This document shows, in pieces, positions 36,932 to 45,180 of a DNA stretch of 64,000 bases. The translations under genes were made by a program, and so were the position numbers. The stretch's first letter is position 1. The number at the start of each line of letters is the position of its first letter. The notes under the pieces were generated by a model. The model was not told the DNA's origin, made no database searches, and saw nothing but the letters and a program-made list of their open reading frames with translations. The DNA comes from Pseudorhizobium flavum (GTDB lineage: Bacteria > Pseudomonadota > Alphaproteobacteria > Rhizobiales > Rhizobiaceae): positions 3,530,501 to 3,594,500 of the forward strand of contig NZ_LR723670.1 of the NCBI RefSeq assembly GCF_902502825.2, read 5' to 3'.

Positions 36932-38275
36932 ATGAAATATCAAACCCAGAAGGTCGCGATGCTGTATTTCTACGGCGCGCTCGGCCTCTTCGTAGCCCAG
37001 GTCCTGTTCGGCGTCCTAGCCGGTACGATCTACGTCCTGCCCAACACGCTCTCCGAGCTCCTGCCGTTCAACATCGTGCGGATGATCCATACCAACGCAT
37101 TGATTGTCTGGCTGCTGATCGGCTTTATGGGTTCCACCTACTACCTGCTTCCGGAGGAGGCGGAAACGGAGCTCTACAGCCCGAAGCTCGCCATCATTCA
37201 GTTCTGGCTCTTCCTCGGCGCCGCAGCGGTTGCCGTGGTGGGCTACATGTTCAAGATCCACGAAGGCCGCGAGTTCCTGGAGCAGCCCTTCATCATCAAG
37301 GTCGGCATCGTCGTCGTCTGCCTGATGTTCCTGTTCAACATCACCATGACCGTCCTCAAGGGCCGCAAGACGGTCGTCACCAACATCCTGATCTTCGGTC
37401 TCTGGGGTGTGGCGATCTTCTTCCTCTTCGCCTTCTACAACCCGGCCAACCTGGCGCTCGACAAGATGTACTGGTGGTACGTCGTCCATCTGTGGGTCGA
37501 AGGTGTCTGGGAGCTGATCATGGCCTCCATTCTCGCCTACCTGATGATCAAGCTGAACGGGATCGACCGCGAAGTCGTCGAGAAGTGGCTCTACGTCATC
37601 GTCGGCCTGGCCCTCTTCTCGGGCATCCTCGGCACCGGCCACCATTTCTACTGGATCGGCGCTCCGGGCTACTGGCAGTGGATCGGCTCGCTCTTCTCCA
37701 CGCTTGAAGTGGCACCCTTCTTCACCATGGTGATCTTCACCTTCGTGATGACCTGGAAGGCCGGTCGCAAGCATCCGAACCGTGCCGCGCTGCTGTGGTC
37801 GATCGGCTGCTCCGTCATGGCCTTCTTTGGCGCCGGTGTCTGGGGCTTCCTGCACACCCTGTCGTCGGTGAACTTCTATACCCATGGCACGCAGGTCACT
37901 GCCGCCCACGGCCACCTCGCCTTCTTCGGCGCCTATGTCATGCTGAACCTCGCGGTCATGGCCTATGCGGTACCGGAAATCCGTGGCCGCGCCCCGTACA
38001 ACCAGATGCTCTCAATGGTCAGCTTCTGGATCATGTGCACGGCGATGTCGGTGATGACCTTCGCACTGACCTTCGCAGGCGTGCTGCAGGTCCATCTCCA
38101 GCGCGTCCTCGGCGAGAGCTACATGGACGTCCAGGACCAGCTGGCGATGTTCTACTGGGTCCGCCTCGGTTCGGGGGTCTTCGTCCTCCTGTCCGCCCTC
38201 ATGTTCCTCTGGGCCTTGTTCGTGCCGGGTCGCCAGCGGCTTCCCTCCGCCTCGGCGGCAGTTCCGGCCGAATGA
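36932..38275 (+). CDS. norB: Nitric oxide reductase catalytic subunit NorB
   Basis: A 447-aa, 12-helix haem-copper-superfamily protein that reduces two NO to N2O with a haem b3-FeB centre. Haem and FeB ligands are visible: H53 in MIHTNALIVW, the HLWVEGVWE glutamate/histidine segment near residue 185, the paired histidines of GTGHHFYWIG near 235, and two histidines in TAAHGHLAFFGAY near 330. It lacks the N-terminal quinol-oxidising extension of qNor, consistent with a separate NorC. ATG 36932 follows GGAAG; the longer 505-codon frame starts inside norC. Confidence 0.96.
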   Translation: MKYQTQKVAMLYFYGALGLFVAQVLFGVLAGTIYVLPNTLSELLPFNIVRMIHTNALIVWLLIGFMGSTYYLLPEEAETELYSPKLAIIQFWLFLGAAAVAVVGYMFKIHEGREFLEQPFIIKVGIVVVCLMFLFNITMTVLKGRKTVVTNILIFGLWGVAIFFLFAFYNPANLALDKMYWWYVVHLWVEGVWELIMASILAYLMIKLNGIDREVVEKWLYVIVGLALFSGILGTGHHFYWIGAPGYWQWIGSLFSTLEVAPFFTMVIFTFVMTWKAGRKHPNRAALLWSIGCSVMAFFGAGVWGFLHTLSSVNFYTHGTQVTAAHGHLAFFGAYVMLNLAVMAYAVPEIRGRAPYNQMLSMVSFWIMCTAMSVMTFALTFAGVLQVHLQRVLGESYMDVQDQLAMFYWVRLGSGVFVLLSALMFLWALFVPGRQRLPSASAAVPAE

Positions 38276-38277
38276 GA

Positions 38278-38308
38278 GGTGCGGCCCCGTCACGACCGGG
38301 GCCGCACC
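38278..38308 (+). other. Strong GC hairpin between norB and norQ
   Basis: A perfect 12-bp stem (GGTGCGGCCCCG / CGGGGCCGCACC) with a 7-nt loop begins 3 bp after the norB stop. No T-tract follows, so it more likely stabilises or delimits norCB mRNA than ends transcription. Confidence 0.65.
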
Positions 38309-38335
38309 CACCTCCTCCGTTGAAAGGATCCGACA

Positions 38336-39148
38336 ATGAACCTCCATCTTTCCGCCACAGCGCCCGGCAAGGCGCTGGTGCCTCACTACATCCCGGCGGG
38401 CAACGAGTGCGAACTCTTCGAACTGGCCTGGAAGCGCAAGCTACCGCTTCTTCTTAAAGGTCCGACTGGGTGCGGCAAGACCCGCTTCGTCAGCCATATG
38501 GCCGCCAGACTAGGCCTGCCGCTCTCCACCGTCTCCTGCCATGACGACCTTGCCGCCGCTGACCTCACAGGGCGCTATCTCCTGAAGGGTGGCGACACAG
38601 TCTGGGTCGATGGTCCCCTTACCCGCGCCGTCCGCAATGGCGGCGTCTGCTATCTCGACGAGGTCGTGGAAGCCCGCAAGGATGTCGCCGTCGTCCTGCA
38701 CCCTCTGACCGACGACCGTCGTATCCTGCCGCTCGAGCGAACCGGCGAGACGCTGGAGGCTCCCGCAGAGTTCATGCTCGTCGTGTCCTACAATCCCGGC
38801 TACCAGAACATCCTGAAGGCCCTGAAGCCGTCGACGAAGCAGCGCTTCGTCGCGATCGAGTTCGATTTCCTGCCGAAGGAGCAGGAGATCGCGATCGTTT
38901 CCGCCGAAAGCGGCCTTGAGGAGCGCCATGTGGCACCGCTGGTCAATCTCGCTCAGAGGCTGCGCGCGATGAAGGGACACGATCTCGAAGAAGGCGTTTC
39001 GACGCGCCTCCTCGTATACTGCGCATCGCTGATCGAGAGCGGGTTGACACCGCGCGAGGCGATCTCCGCAGCGATGATCGAGCCGTTGACGGACGATCCG
39101 GATGTACGGCTGGCGCTACGCGAAGTGGCAGGCGCAATCATACCCTGA
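38336..39148 (+). CDS. norQ: NorQ, MoxR-type AAA+ ATPase for NO reductase activation
   Basis: A 270-aa AAA+ ATPase with Walker A GPTGCGKT (residues 42-49), Walker B GVCYLDEVVE near 100, a sensor-1 segment VVSYNPGYQ and a sensor-2 arginine region near 220. NorQ and NorD form a hexamer/VWA pair that inserts the non-haem iron into NorB. The start has AAAGGATC upstream. Its stop is 7 bp before the norD start. Confidence 0.93.
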   Translation: MNLHLSATAPGKALVPHYIPAGNECELFELAWKRKLPLLLKGPTGCGKTRFVSHMAARLGLPLSTVSCHDDLAAADLTGRYLLKGGDTVWVDGPLTRAVRNGGVCYLDEVVEARKDVAVVLHPLTDDRRILPLERTGETLEAPAEFMLVVSYNPGYQNILKALKPSTKQRFVAIEFDFLPKEQEIAIVSAESGLEERHVAPLVNLAQRLRAMKGHDLEEGVSTRLLVYCASLIESGLTPREAISAAMIEPLTDDPDVRLALREVAGAIIP

Positions 39149-39155
39149 GGCAATC

Positions 39156-41054
39156 ATGTTCGAGTTCCTGGAACTGGAAGAAACCGTCGGGAAGACATGG
39201 CATCGCCTTGTCGGTCAGACCCGCAGCATGCCGCGCTATCCCGAGCAGGCCGTACGCCTTGACGAGGTCTCTCCCGTGCTGGCCTCCTGCTTTCGCGGCT
39301 TCGGCGGCGAAAGCACTTGCCAGTTGGTGCCTGCGGCACAGAAGACCAACGGCCACAGGCTGAAATTGCGACAATTGATCGGCCTCGGAGAGGAACGGGT
39401 AGCGCGCATAGGCCGTGACTTCGCGCGCGTCATGTTGCCGGCAGAAATTGACTTCTTCCCGGACCGGGCCCTCAACCGCAGTCTCTATATCTGGCTCACC
39501 GCCTATCTCGCGCTCGCCCCGTCACGGGGGATCAATGCGGACGAGCCGCTGGCGCGTGACCTTGCCCGGATCGACCGGGCGGAGGAGACGGTCCGGGAGG
39601 TGCTGAAGGCCTTCCCAGGTCTGCGGGCAAGTTATCGCAACCTCTGCGGCGCCATTCTAGCCGAGCGGCAGCGCGGAAAGCTGCCGCCGGTGGAACAGCT
39701 CGTTGAGAACAGGATCCTGAGCATCCTGCGAAAGGCGGCCTCGCTAGAGGATCCGCTGCCCGCATCGATCTTTCCGCGACAGTCGCCGCCCGGCTACCAG
39801 CCGATGATGGATGTGCCCCTCTGGCCGGAGTTCTTTCATACCAGCGAGACGGCACCCGCCAATTCCGAAACTGACAGTCCACTAGGTGATGCCAGCGCAC
39901 CTGCCGGCGGCAAGCGCTTCGTCGCCCAGCGGGAGGCCGTCGACGACAAGCGCAACGAGCGGAGCCCGTTCATCCTGAATCGCTTCGAGAAGATTCTCGC
40001 GATGGCCGAGATGGTCAATGTCGACCGTCCGACCGACGACAAGGATGATGAGGACGGCAAGGCCGCGGACGATCTTGACGACATGGTTCTCGGCCGCCGT
40101 CGCGAACGCCCCTCGTCGCGATTTCGCTTCGACCTCGACCTGCCGCCGGAAATGCTCGACCTGAGCCACATAGAAGCGGAACTCAGCTACCCCGAATGGG
40201 ACTACCGGAAATCGACCTATCTCAAGAGCTACTGCCGCGTACTGGCGGCACCGGCTTCCGAGAAGGGAGATGCGCTGGCGACCGATGACGAGACACGGAG
40301 GCTCGTGAAGAAGGTCCGCCGTCAATTCGAGATCCTGAGGCCGCGCCATGAGCTGCTGAAGGCACAGCTGGACGGCTCGGAGCTCGACATGGATGCCGTG
40401 GTCCGCTCGCGGACCGACCTCATCGCCGGCGGGCAGGGTAGTGATCGCATTCACCTGATGAGCCGGCCGCAGACCACGGATCTGGCGGTGACCATCCTTG
40501 TCGACGTGTCACTCTCCACGGATGCATGGATCGACAATCGCCGCGTTCTCGATGTCGAGAAGGAAGCGTTGCTGGTGCTGGCGCAGGGCCTTTCCGCCTG
40601 CGGTACCGACCATTCGATCCTGACCTTCACGTCGCGGCGCCGCTCATGGGTTCGTGTCGAGACAGTCAAGGGTTTCGACGAGGCGATGGGGCAAGCGGTC
40701 GAGAATAGGATCGGCGCTCTGAAGCCCGGTTACTATACGCGGCTCGGCGCTGCGATGCGCCATGCGACCGCCGAACTGCAGAAGCGGCCGAATCGCACAA
40801 AGCTCCTGCTGGTGCTGACGGATGGAAAGCCGAACGACATCGACCATTATGAGGGTCGTTTCGCTCTGGAAGACAGCCGCCGTGCGGTCCAGGAAGCGCG
40901 CCGCAACGGCACCAAGGTCTTCGCCGTGACGGTCGACCGGGACGCCCAATCCTACCTGCCGATCATGTTCGGCCGCAATGAATATGCGCTCGTCGGCGAC
41001 ATCTCGAAATTGCCGGCAGCACTGCCGGCAATCTATCGCGGCCTGACGACTTAG
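39156..41054 (+). CDS. norD: NorD, VWA-domain NO reductase activation protein
   Basis: A 632-aa cytoplasmic protein with a C-terminal von Willebrand A domain (about residues 440-630). The MIDAS metal motif is seen as DVSLSTD near residue 450, with the later TDGKPND aspartate near 560. The central part (about 250-340) is acidic and of low complexity. It is the partner of NorQ in maturing NorB. The longer frame begins inside norQ and is rejected in favour of ATG 39156. A terminator hairpin follows. Confidence 0.92.
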   Translation: MFEFLELEETVGKTWHRLVGQTRSMPRYPEQAVRLDEVSPVLASCFRGFGGESTCQLVPAAQKTNGHRLKLRQLIGLGEERVARIGRDFARVMLPAEIDFFPDRALNRSLYIWLTAYLALAPSRGINADEPLARDLARIDRAEETVREVLKAFPGLRASYRNLCGAILAERQRGKLPPVEQLVENRILSILRKAASLEDPLPASIFPRQSPPGYQPMMDVPLWPEFFHTSETAPANSETDSPLGDASAPAGGKRFVAQREAVDDKRNERSPFILNRFEKILAMAEMVNVDRPTDDKDDEDGKAADDLDDMVLGRRRERPSSRFRFDLDLPPEMLDLSHIEAELSYPEWDYRKSTYLKSYCRVLAAPASEKGDALATDDETRRLVKKVRRQFEILRPRHELLKAQLDGSELDMDAVVRSRTDLIAGGQGSDRIHLMSRPQTTDLAVTILVDVSLSTDAWIDNRRVLDVEKEALLVLAQGLSACGTDHSILTFTSRRRSWVRVETVKGFDEAMGQAVENRIGALKPGYYTRLGAAMRHATAELQKRPNRTKLLLVLTDGKPNDIDHYEGRFALEDSRRAVQEARRNGTKVFAVTVDRDAQSYLPIMFGRNEYALVGDISKLPAALPAIYRGLTT

Positions 41055-41076
41055 GGCGGGGGCGTCGGCTGCACGG

Positions 41077-41122
41077 AAGAGCCCGGCGGGACATCCCCCA
41101 GCCGGGCTCTTTCTGTTTCTGT
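41077..41122 (+). terminator. Terminator of norCBQD
   Basis: A perfect 10-bp stem (AGAGCCCGGC / GCCGGGCTCT), extendable by an A-T pair, with a 13-nt loop and a T-rich tail (TTCTGTTTCTG) lies 23 bp after norD. It also sits just past the stop of leftward hemN and may limit transcription from both sides. Confidence 0.8.
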
Positions 41123-41136
41123 AGAAGTTCTTTTGT

Positions 41137-42489
41137 CTACGCGGCCTTGCTGTAGGTCCGCTGCGAGGCTCCGAGATAGGCATCGAACGCAGCCGCAACG
41201 GCGCGAATGACAAAGCGATGGGCGTCATTGACCTGGACCGTACCGGCACCACGACGGATCAGTCCGTCGCTTTCCAGCGCGTCAAGCGCCTTGTTATCCT
41301 TCAGCAGGAGGTCCGCGTCGAAATCATGCGCGGCGCAGATTGCAGCCACGTCAACCGAGAAGTCGCACATCAGCCTCTCGATAACTTCAGCACGGAGCCG
41401 GTCTTCCGACGTCAGCGCGTAGGTCTTGGCCGTCGGCAGTTCGCCGGTGGAGACGCGGTTGGCGTAGAGGCCGGGCGGCACTTCGTTCTGATGGTATCCC
41501 TGGCCGAGCCTGCCGATCGCCGACGCACCGAGGCCGACGAGCGTCTCACAGGCATCGGTGGTATATCCCTGGAAGTTCCGGTGCAGGCGTCCTTCGCGTT
41601 GTGCAACGGCCAACTCGTCATCAGGCAAGGCGAAGTGGTCGAGACCGATCTGTCGATAGCCGGCCGCCACGAGCCTCTCCGCAATCGCCTCCGCCTGGGC
41701 GTGGCGTCCCTGCGCATCCGGAAGTGCAGCCTCGTCGATCAGTCGCTGGTGCTTCTTGAAGGTGGGGATATGGGCGTAGCCGAAAACCGCGAAGCGATCC
41801 GGACGCATCTGGACGGCAGTGTCCACCGTTTCGACGCAGGATTCGACCGTCTGGAACGGTAACCCGTAGATCAGGTCGAAATTGATGGCATGGATGCCAT
41901 TCGCCCTCAAGCCATCAACGGCCTTCAACGTCGTCTCCGCAGTCTGGATGCGGTTGATCGCCTTCTGCACCTTCGGATCGAAGCTCTGCACGCCAAGGCT
42001 CGCGCGCGTGACGCCGGAACGTCCGAGCGCTTCCATCATCTCCGCCTGCAGCCGGCGGGGGTCGATCTCGACCGCCGTGTTGACCTCGGGAGCAAAGCCC
42101 AGCTTCGTCCGCAATGCCTGCATCAGCGCAACGAATTCCTCGGGCTCGATGATTGTCGGAGTGCCTCCACCGAAGTGAATCTCACCGACATTGAGGCTGT
42201 CTTTCCGCTGAGCGGCGACCAACTCGATCTCGCGGTGCAGGACGTCGAGATAATCGAGGATCGGCTTGTCCTTCTCCGTAATGGTCGTGTGACAGCCACA
42301 GTACCAGCACATGGAGCGGCAGAAGGGGATGTGGAGGTAAAGTGAGGTGGCACGGTTGGTTGGAATCGAGCTCAACCAGCCGGCGTAGGTGCCGGGGACA
42401 ATATCGGCCGTGAAGTTCGGAGCGGTGGGATAACTCGTATAGCGCGGCAGGCGCGCCTCGCCGTATTTTTCCACGATGGACTGCGACAT
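41137..42489 (-). CDS. hemN: Oxygen-independent coproporphyrinogen III oxidase HemN
   Basis: A 450-aa radical-SAM enzyme that makes protoporphyrinogen IX when oxygen is low, supplying haem for NorCB and other cytochromes. The cluster motif is C57xxxC61xxC64 in FCRSMCWYCGC, whose extra cysteine is typical of true HemN rather than HemW. FGGGTPT follows near residue 107, and the C-terminal HemN domain is present. It is divergent from the DUF2249 cassette, with a TTG-N8-CAA box 66 bp from its ATG. Confidence 0.92.
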   Translation of the reverse strand: MSQSIVEKYGEARLPRYTSYPTAPNFTADIVPGTYAGWLSSIPTNRATSLYLHIPFCRSMCWYCGCHTTITEKDKPILDYLDVLHREIELVAAQRKDSLNVGEIHFGGGTPTIIEPEEFVALMQALRTKLGFAPEVNTAVEIDPRRLQAEMMEALGRSGVTRASLGVQSFDPKVQKAINRIQTAETTLKAVDGLRANGIHAINFDLIYGLPFQTVESCVETVDTAVQMRPDRFAVFGYAHIPTFKKHQRLIDEAALPDAQGRHAQAEAIAERLVAAGYRQIGLDHFALPDDELAVAQREGRLHRNFQGYTTDACETLVGLGASAIGRLGQGYHQNEVPPGLYANRVSTGELPTAKTYALTSEDRLRAEVIERLMCDFSVDVAAICAAHDFDADLLLKDNKALDALESDGLIRRGAGTVQVNDAHRFVIRAVAAAFDAYLGASQRTYSKAA

Positions 42490-42548
42490 GGAAATCTTCC
42501 TTCTAGCATTTCAGCTCAAGGAACTACCGGCGATCCACGGGGGCGTCT

Positions 42549-42562
42549 TTGCGCAATGTCAA
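42549..42562. promoter_or_regulatory. NnrR/FNR-type box between hemN and the DUF2249 cassette
   Basis: TTGCGCAATGTCAA fits TTG-N8-CAA. Its centre is 66 bp before the hemN ATG and about 138 bp before the first cassette gene. The distance to hemN fits class II activation; control of the cassette from the same site is possible with a longer leader. Confidence 0.72.
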
Positions 42563-42693
42563 TTGATCGGTGCACCAGCGGGATTGTTTGTCGCACCACA
42601 AAGTGGGCCGCTAACGGCCGCGATAGGTTGAGATCGGGATGAGTTCGGCCTGCTCTCCCACCCATCATCAACCAGGCCTTCGGAAAGACATAG

Positions 42694-42966
42694 ATGTCGA
42701 ATACTGCCGAGATCCCTCTGATCGACGTGAGGCTCATTCCGCCTCCGGAGCGTCACCCGCGCATCTTTGGTCTGTTGACCACACTTGAGCCAGGCGCCGC
42801 GATGCATGTCGCGAGCGACCATGACCCGCGACCGCTGCACTATCAGATCGAAAGCCGCTACCCGGAACAGTTCGACTGGAACTATCTTGAACAAGGGCCG
42901 ATGACCTGGCGCGTCGAGATCACGCGCGCAAAAAGCTCCGGCTGCGACTGCTGCTGCGGACACTGA
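42694..42966 (+). CDS. DUF2249 protein with cysteine-rich C-terminus
   Basis: A 90-aa soluble protein made almost wholly of one DUF2249 domain (LIDVRLIPPPERHPRIFGLLTTL, near residues 8-75), ending in a striking metal-binding-like tail, SGCDCCCGH. DUF2249 proteins resemble SirA/TusA-like folds and are common near nitrite and NO genes, but no biochemical role is settled. The tail could hold iron, copper or zinc, or form a sulfur-relay or NO-sensing site; this is inference. It is first of four tightly spaced genes, 11 bp before the 12-TM gene. Confidence 0.75.
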   Translation: MSNTAEIPLIDVRLIPPPERHPRIFGLLTTLEPGAAMHVASDHDPRPLHYQIESRYPEQFDWNYLEQGPMTWRVEITRAKSSGCDCCCGH

Positions 42967-42977
42967 GGAACAGAGAC

Positions 42978-44333
42978 ATGCAAGGCGCCTCGATTTCCCG
43001 CTGGACCATGACCTACTTCGCGACGTCGCTCGTCTTTCTTCTGATCGGGCAGGCACTTCTTGTCGTGGGTTTCGGATACCCTGTTCTGCAGGTCGAGGCG
43101 CCGGAAACGCTGGTCATCGTCCATCTGCTGGCGATCGGCTGGCTAGGGCTGCTGTTCTGCGGCGCCTTGCTTCAGTTCGTCCCTGTTCTCGTAGCTCGCC
43201 CCCTCCATGCGCCGTCGCTCGCGCTCCACGCGTTGATCCTGCTCATCGTCGGACTTCTTCTTCTCTGCCTCGGTTTCCTCCACCTGGGGGGACGCATCGA
43301 GGTCAGTGCCTTCCTCCTGCCGATGGGGGCAATGCTGCTGACGATCGGATTCGGCTTCATCATCTACATGATCGGCGGGACGCTGGTCGCCGGCACACCA
43401 CTCGCTTTGCCGGCCCGCTTCGTTGCGTTGGGCCTTCTGGCACTTGGCGGCACGGCCGGTCTCGGATTTCTCTTCTCTCTTCAGCTGTCAGGCCTCACCG
43501 GCAGTACACCGCTAGCGAATTTCCTGCCTGACGGCCTGTCGATCCATGCCTATCTCGGTCTCGTCGGCTGGATGAGCGTCAGCGCCTTCGGCGTCAGCTA
43601 CCGCCTGTTGGCGATGTTCCTGCTGGCACCGGAGCGGGAGCGGCGGACGAGCCAGTTCGCGTTTTATCTGCTTGCAGCCTCGACAACGATTGCCATGTCG
43701 CTTGTGCTTGTCCTTCTGCTGAATGGCACGATACACGGCCTTATCTACGCCAGCCTGGCACTCGCCGCCGTCGCTGCGCTTCTCTTCAGTTCAGACGTCG
43801 TCGTCATGTATCGACAGCGCAAGCGAAAGGCGCTGGAGCTGAATACTCTCATCACTGCTGTCGCCGTAGGCGCCCTGCTGGTTTCCGTGCTGGCCTTCAT
43901 TCTGCTGGCCACCTTTGGAGAACTCCAGCGACAGCTCGCACCCCTCGTCTATCTCGTCTGCTTCGGATGGCTGACGACGCTTGGCCTGGGCCAACTCTAC
44001 AAGATCGCTGCCTTCATGACATGGCTGGAGCATTACGGCCCCGTGCTCGGCCGACAGGCTGTTCCGAGGGTACAGGATCTTGTCAATGAACGCCGCGCCT
44101 CCAGATGGTTCTACCTCTATATCTGTGCGGTGGCCGCGGCTGTTCTCGCGCTTCTTCTGGGATCCATTGCCCTCTTCCGCACTGTCGCCTTGCTGCAGAC
44201 CGTGTCGGTCGGCATGCTGGCGCTCGAGATCGCCCGCACCCGCCGGCTGCGCTATGTATCACTTTCGTCGGGCAGTGCGGTGACCATGCCGCGCCCGAAT
44301 CTCTTCCTGCCCCACCCGCTCGAAAGGAAATGA
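42978..44333 (+). CDS. 12-helix, histidine-containing membrane protein of the NO regulon (haem-copper-oxidase-like)
   Basis: A 451-aa protein predicted to cross the membrane 12 times. Histidines sit within or near helices: VIVHLLAIGWLG near residue 43, LSIHAYLGLVGWMSVSAFG near 190 and WLEHYGPVLG near 350. The HAxLxLVGW pattern recalls subunit-I-like haem proteins (CcoN/NorB/NnrS superfamily), but the HEMLFG motif of NnrS and the full ligand set of NorB are absent. It may bind haem and handle NO or sense the quinone pool; neither is shown. It lies between two DUF2249 genes in one tight operon. GAGGAAC precedes the start. Confidence 0.7.
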   Translation: MQGASISRWTMTYFATSLVFLLIGQALLVVGFGYPVLQVEAPETLVIVHLLAIGWLGLLFCGALLQFVPVLVARPLHAPSLALHALILLIVGLLLLCLGFLHLGGRIEVSAFLLPMGAMLLTIGFGFIIYMIGGTLVAGTPLALPARFVALGLLALGGTAGLGFLFSLQLSGLTGSTPLANFLPDGLSIHAYLGLVGWMSVSAFGVSYRLLAMFLLAPERERRTSQFAFYLLAASTTIAMSLVLVLLLNGTIHGLIYASLALAAVAALLFSSDVVVMYRQRKRKALELNTLITAVAVGALLVSVLAFILLATFGELQRQLAPLVYLVCFGWLTTLGLGQLYKIAAFMTWLEHYGPVLGRQAVPRVQDLVNERRASRWFYLYICAVAAAVLALLLGSIALFRTVALLQTVSVGMLALEIARTRRLRYVSLSSGSAVTMPRPNLFLPHPLERK

Positions 44334-44335
44334 CT

Positions 44336-44854
44336 ATGGCCACAGAATTCAAGACGCTGGATGTTCGGCCGATCCTTGAGTCGGGCGGCGAGCCTTTCCA
44401 GGCCATCATGGGAGCAGTTGACGCGCTGGCTCCGGGCGAGGGCCTGAAACTTCTCGCTCCCTTCCGGCCACAACCGCTGTTCACGGTCATGGCGCGGCGT
44501 GGCTTCGACTATGAACTCGAAGAACTGCAGGATGGCGACTTCGAAGTCCGGTTCCTGCCCAAACAGGCCGAGCCGGAAATCCGGTATTCGGGAGATGGTC
44601 CGTCGCCCGACCTCTGGCCGGAACCTTCGATAGACCTTGACCTGTCGGAACTGGATCCCCCGGAGCCGATGGTCAGGCTGCTAGCGGAAGCAGAGCGTCT
44701 CGATCCAGGGGAGGTCATCTTCGCCGTCCTGTCTCGTGAACCGTTGTTCCTGTTTCCCGAGCTGACGAGCCGTGGACATCAATGGGTCGGCAACTTCGAC
44801 GCGACCGGAAACCTTTATCGCATCATGATCCGTATCGGATCGAGGGCCGAGTGA
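44336..44854 (+). CDS. Tandem DUF2249 domain protein
   Basis: A 172-aa soluble protein with two DUF2249-like units: residues about 5-75 (FKTLDVRPILESGGEPFQAI, LLAPFRPQPLFTVMARRGF) and about 98-170 (LDLSELDPPEPMVRLL, VIFAVLSREPLFLFPELTSRG), joined by an acidic linker. Unlike the 90-aa cassette protein it has no cysteine tail. AAAGGA lies 7 nt before ATG 44336, 2 bp after the 12-TM gene; ATG 44330, overlapping that stop, is an alternative. The longer upstream frame is a shadow. Confidence 0.75.
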   Translation: MATEFKTLDVRPILESGGEPFQAIMGAVDALAPGEGLKLLAPFRPQPLFTVMARRGFDYELEELQDGDFEVRFLPKQAEPEIRYSGDGPSPDLWPEPSIDLDLSELDPPEPMVRLLAEAERLDPGEVIFAVLSREPLFLFPELTSRGHQWVGNFDATGNLYRIMIRIGSRAE

Positions 44855-45147
44855 TGCGCAGTAACCATCAGAACGATCTGACGGCACGGGTCCGTGAGGC
44901 TTTGACCGCCGTCATCGATCCAGAGCTGGGCAAGAATGTCGTCGCACTGGGCCTTATCTACGGCATCGAAGCAAGCGACGCGGGAACTGTTCGGATTACG
45001 ATGACGACGACGACGCAAGGATGTCCGGCTTCTGCCTTCCTGGTAGATGCCGTTCGCTATGCGACCCGGTCAGTCGATGGCGTACTTGAGGCGGATGTCC
45101 GACTGACCCACGAACCACGCTGGGACCCGGGGATGATGGCCCCCTGA
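44854..45147 (+). CDS. DUF59/MIP18-family iron-sulfur assembly-like protein
   Basis: A 97-aa protein of the DUF59 family (MIP18, SufT, PaaD). It shows the family opening VREALTAVIDPELGKNVVALGLIYGI near residues 10-35, TMTTTTQGCPAS with the conserved cysteine near 58, and a closing RLTHEPRWDPGMM near 88. Members help load iron-sulfur clusters or metals onto target proteins. Its start overlaps the preceding stop (TGATG), so it belongs to the cassette, where it may mature or repair an NO-sensitive metal centre. The longer frame starts inside the preceding gene. Confidence 0.82.
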   Translation: MRSNHQNDLTARVREALTAVIDPELGKNVVALGLIYGIEASDAGTVRITMTTTTQGCPASAFLVDAVRYATRSVDGVLEADVRLTHEPRWDPGMMAP

Positions 45148-45180
45148 ACGAGGGGACCATCAAGACACGCTGCCCGGCGC

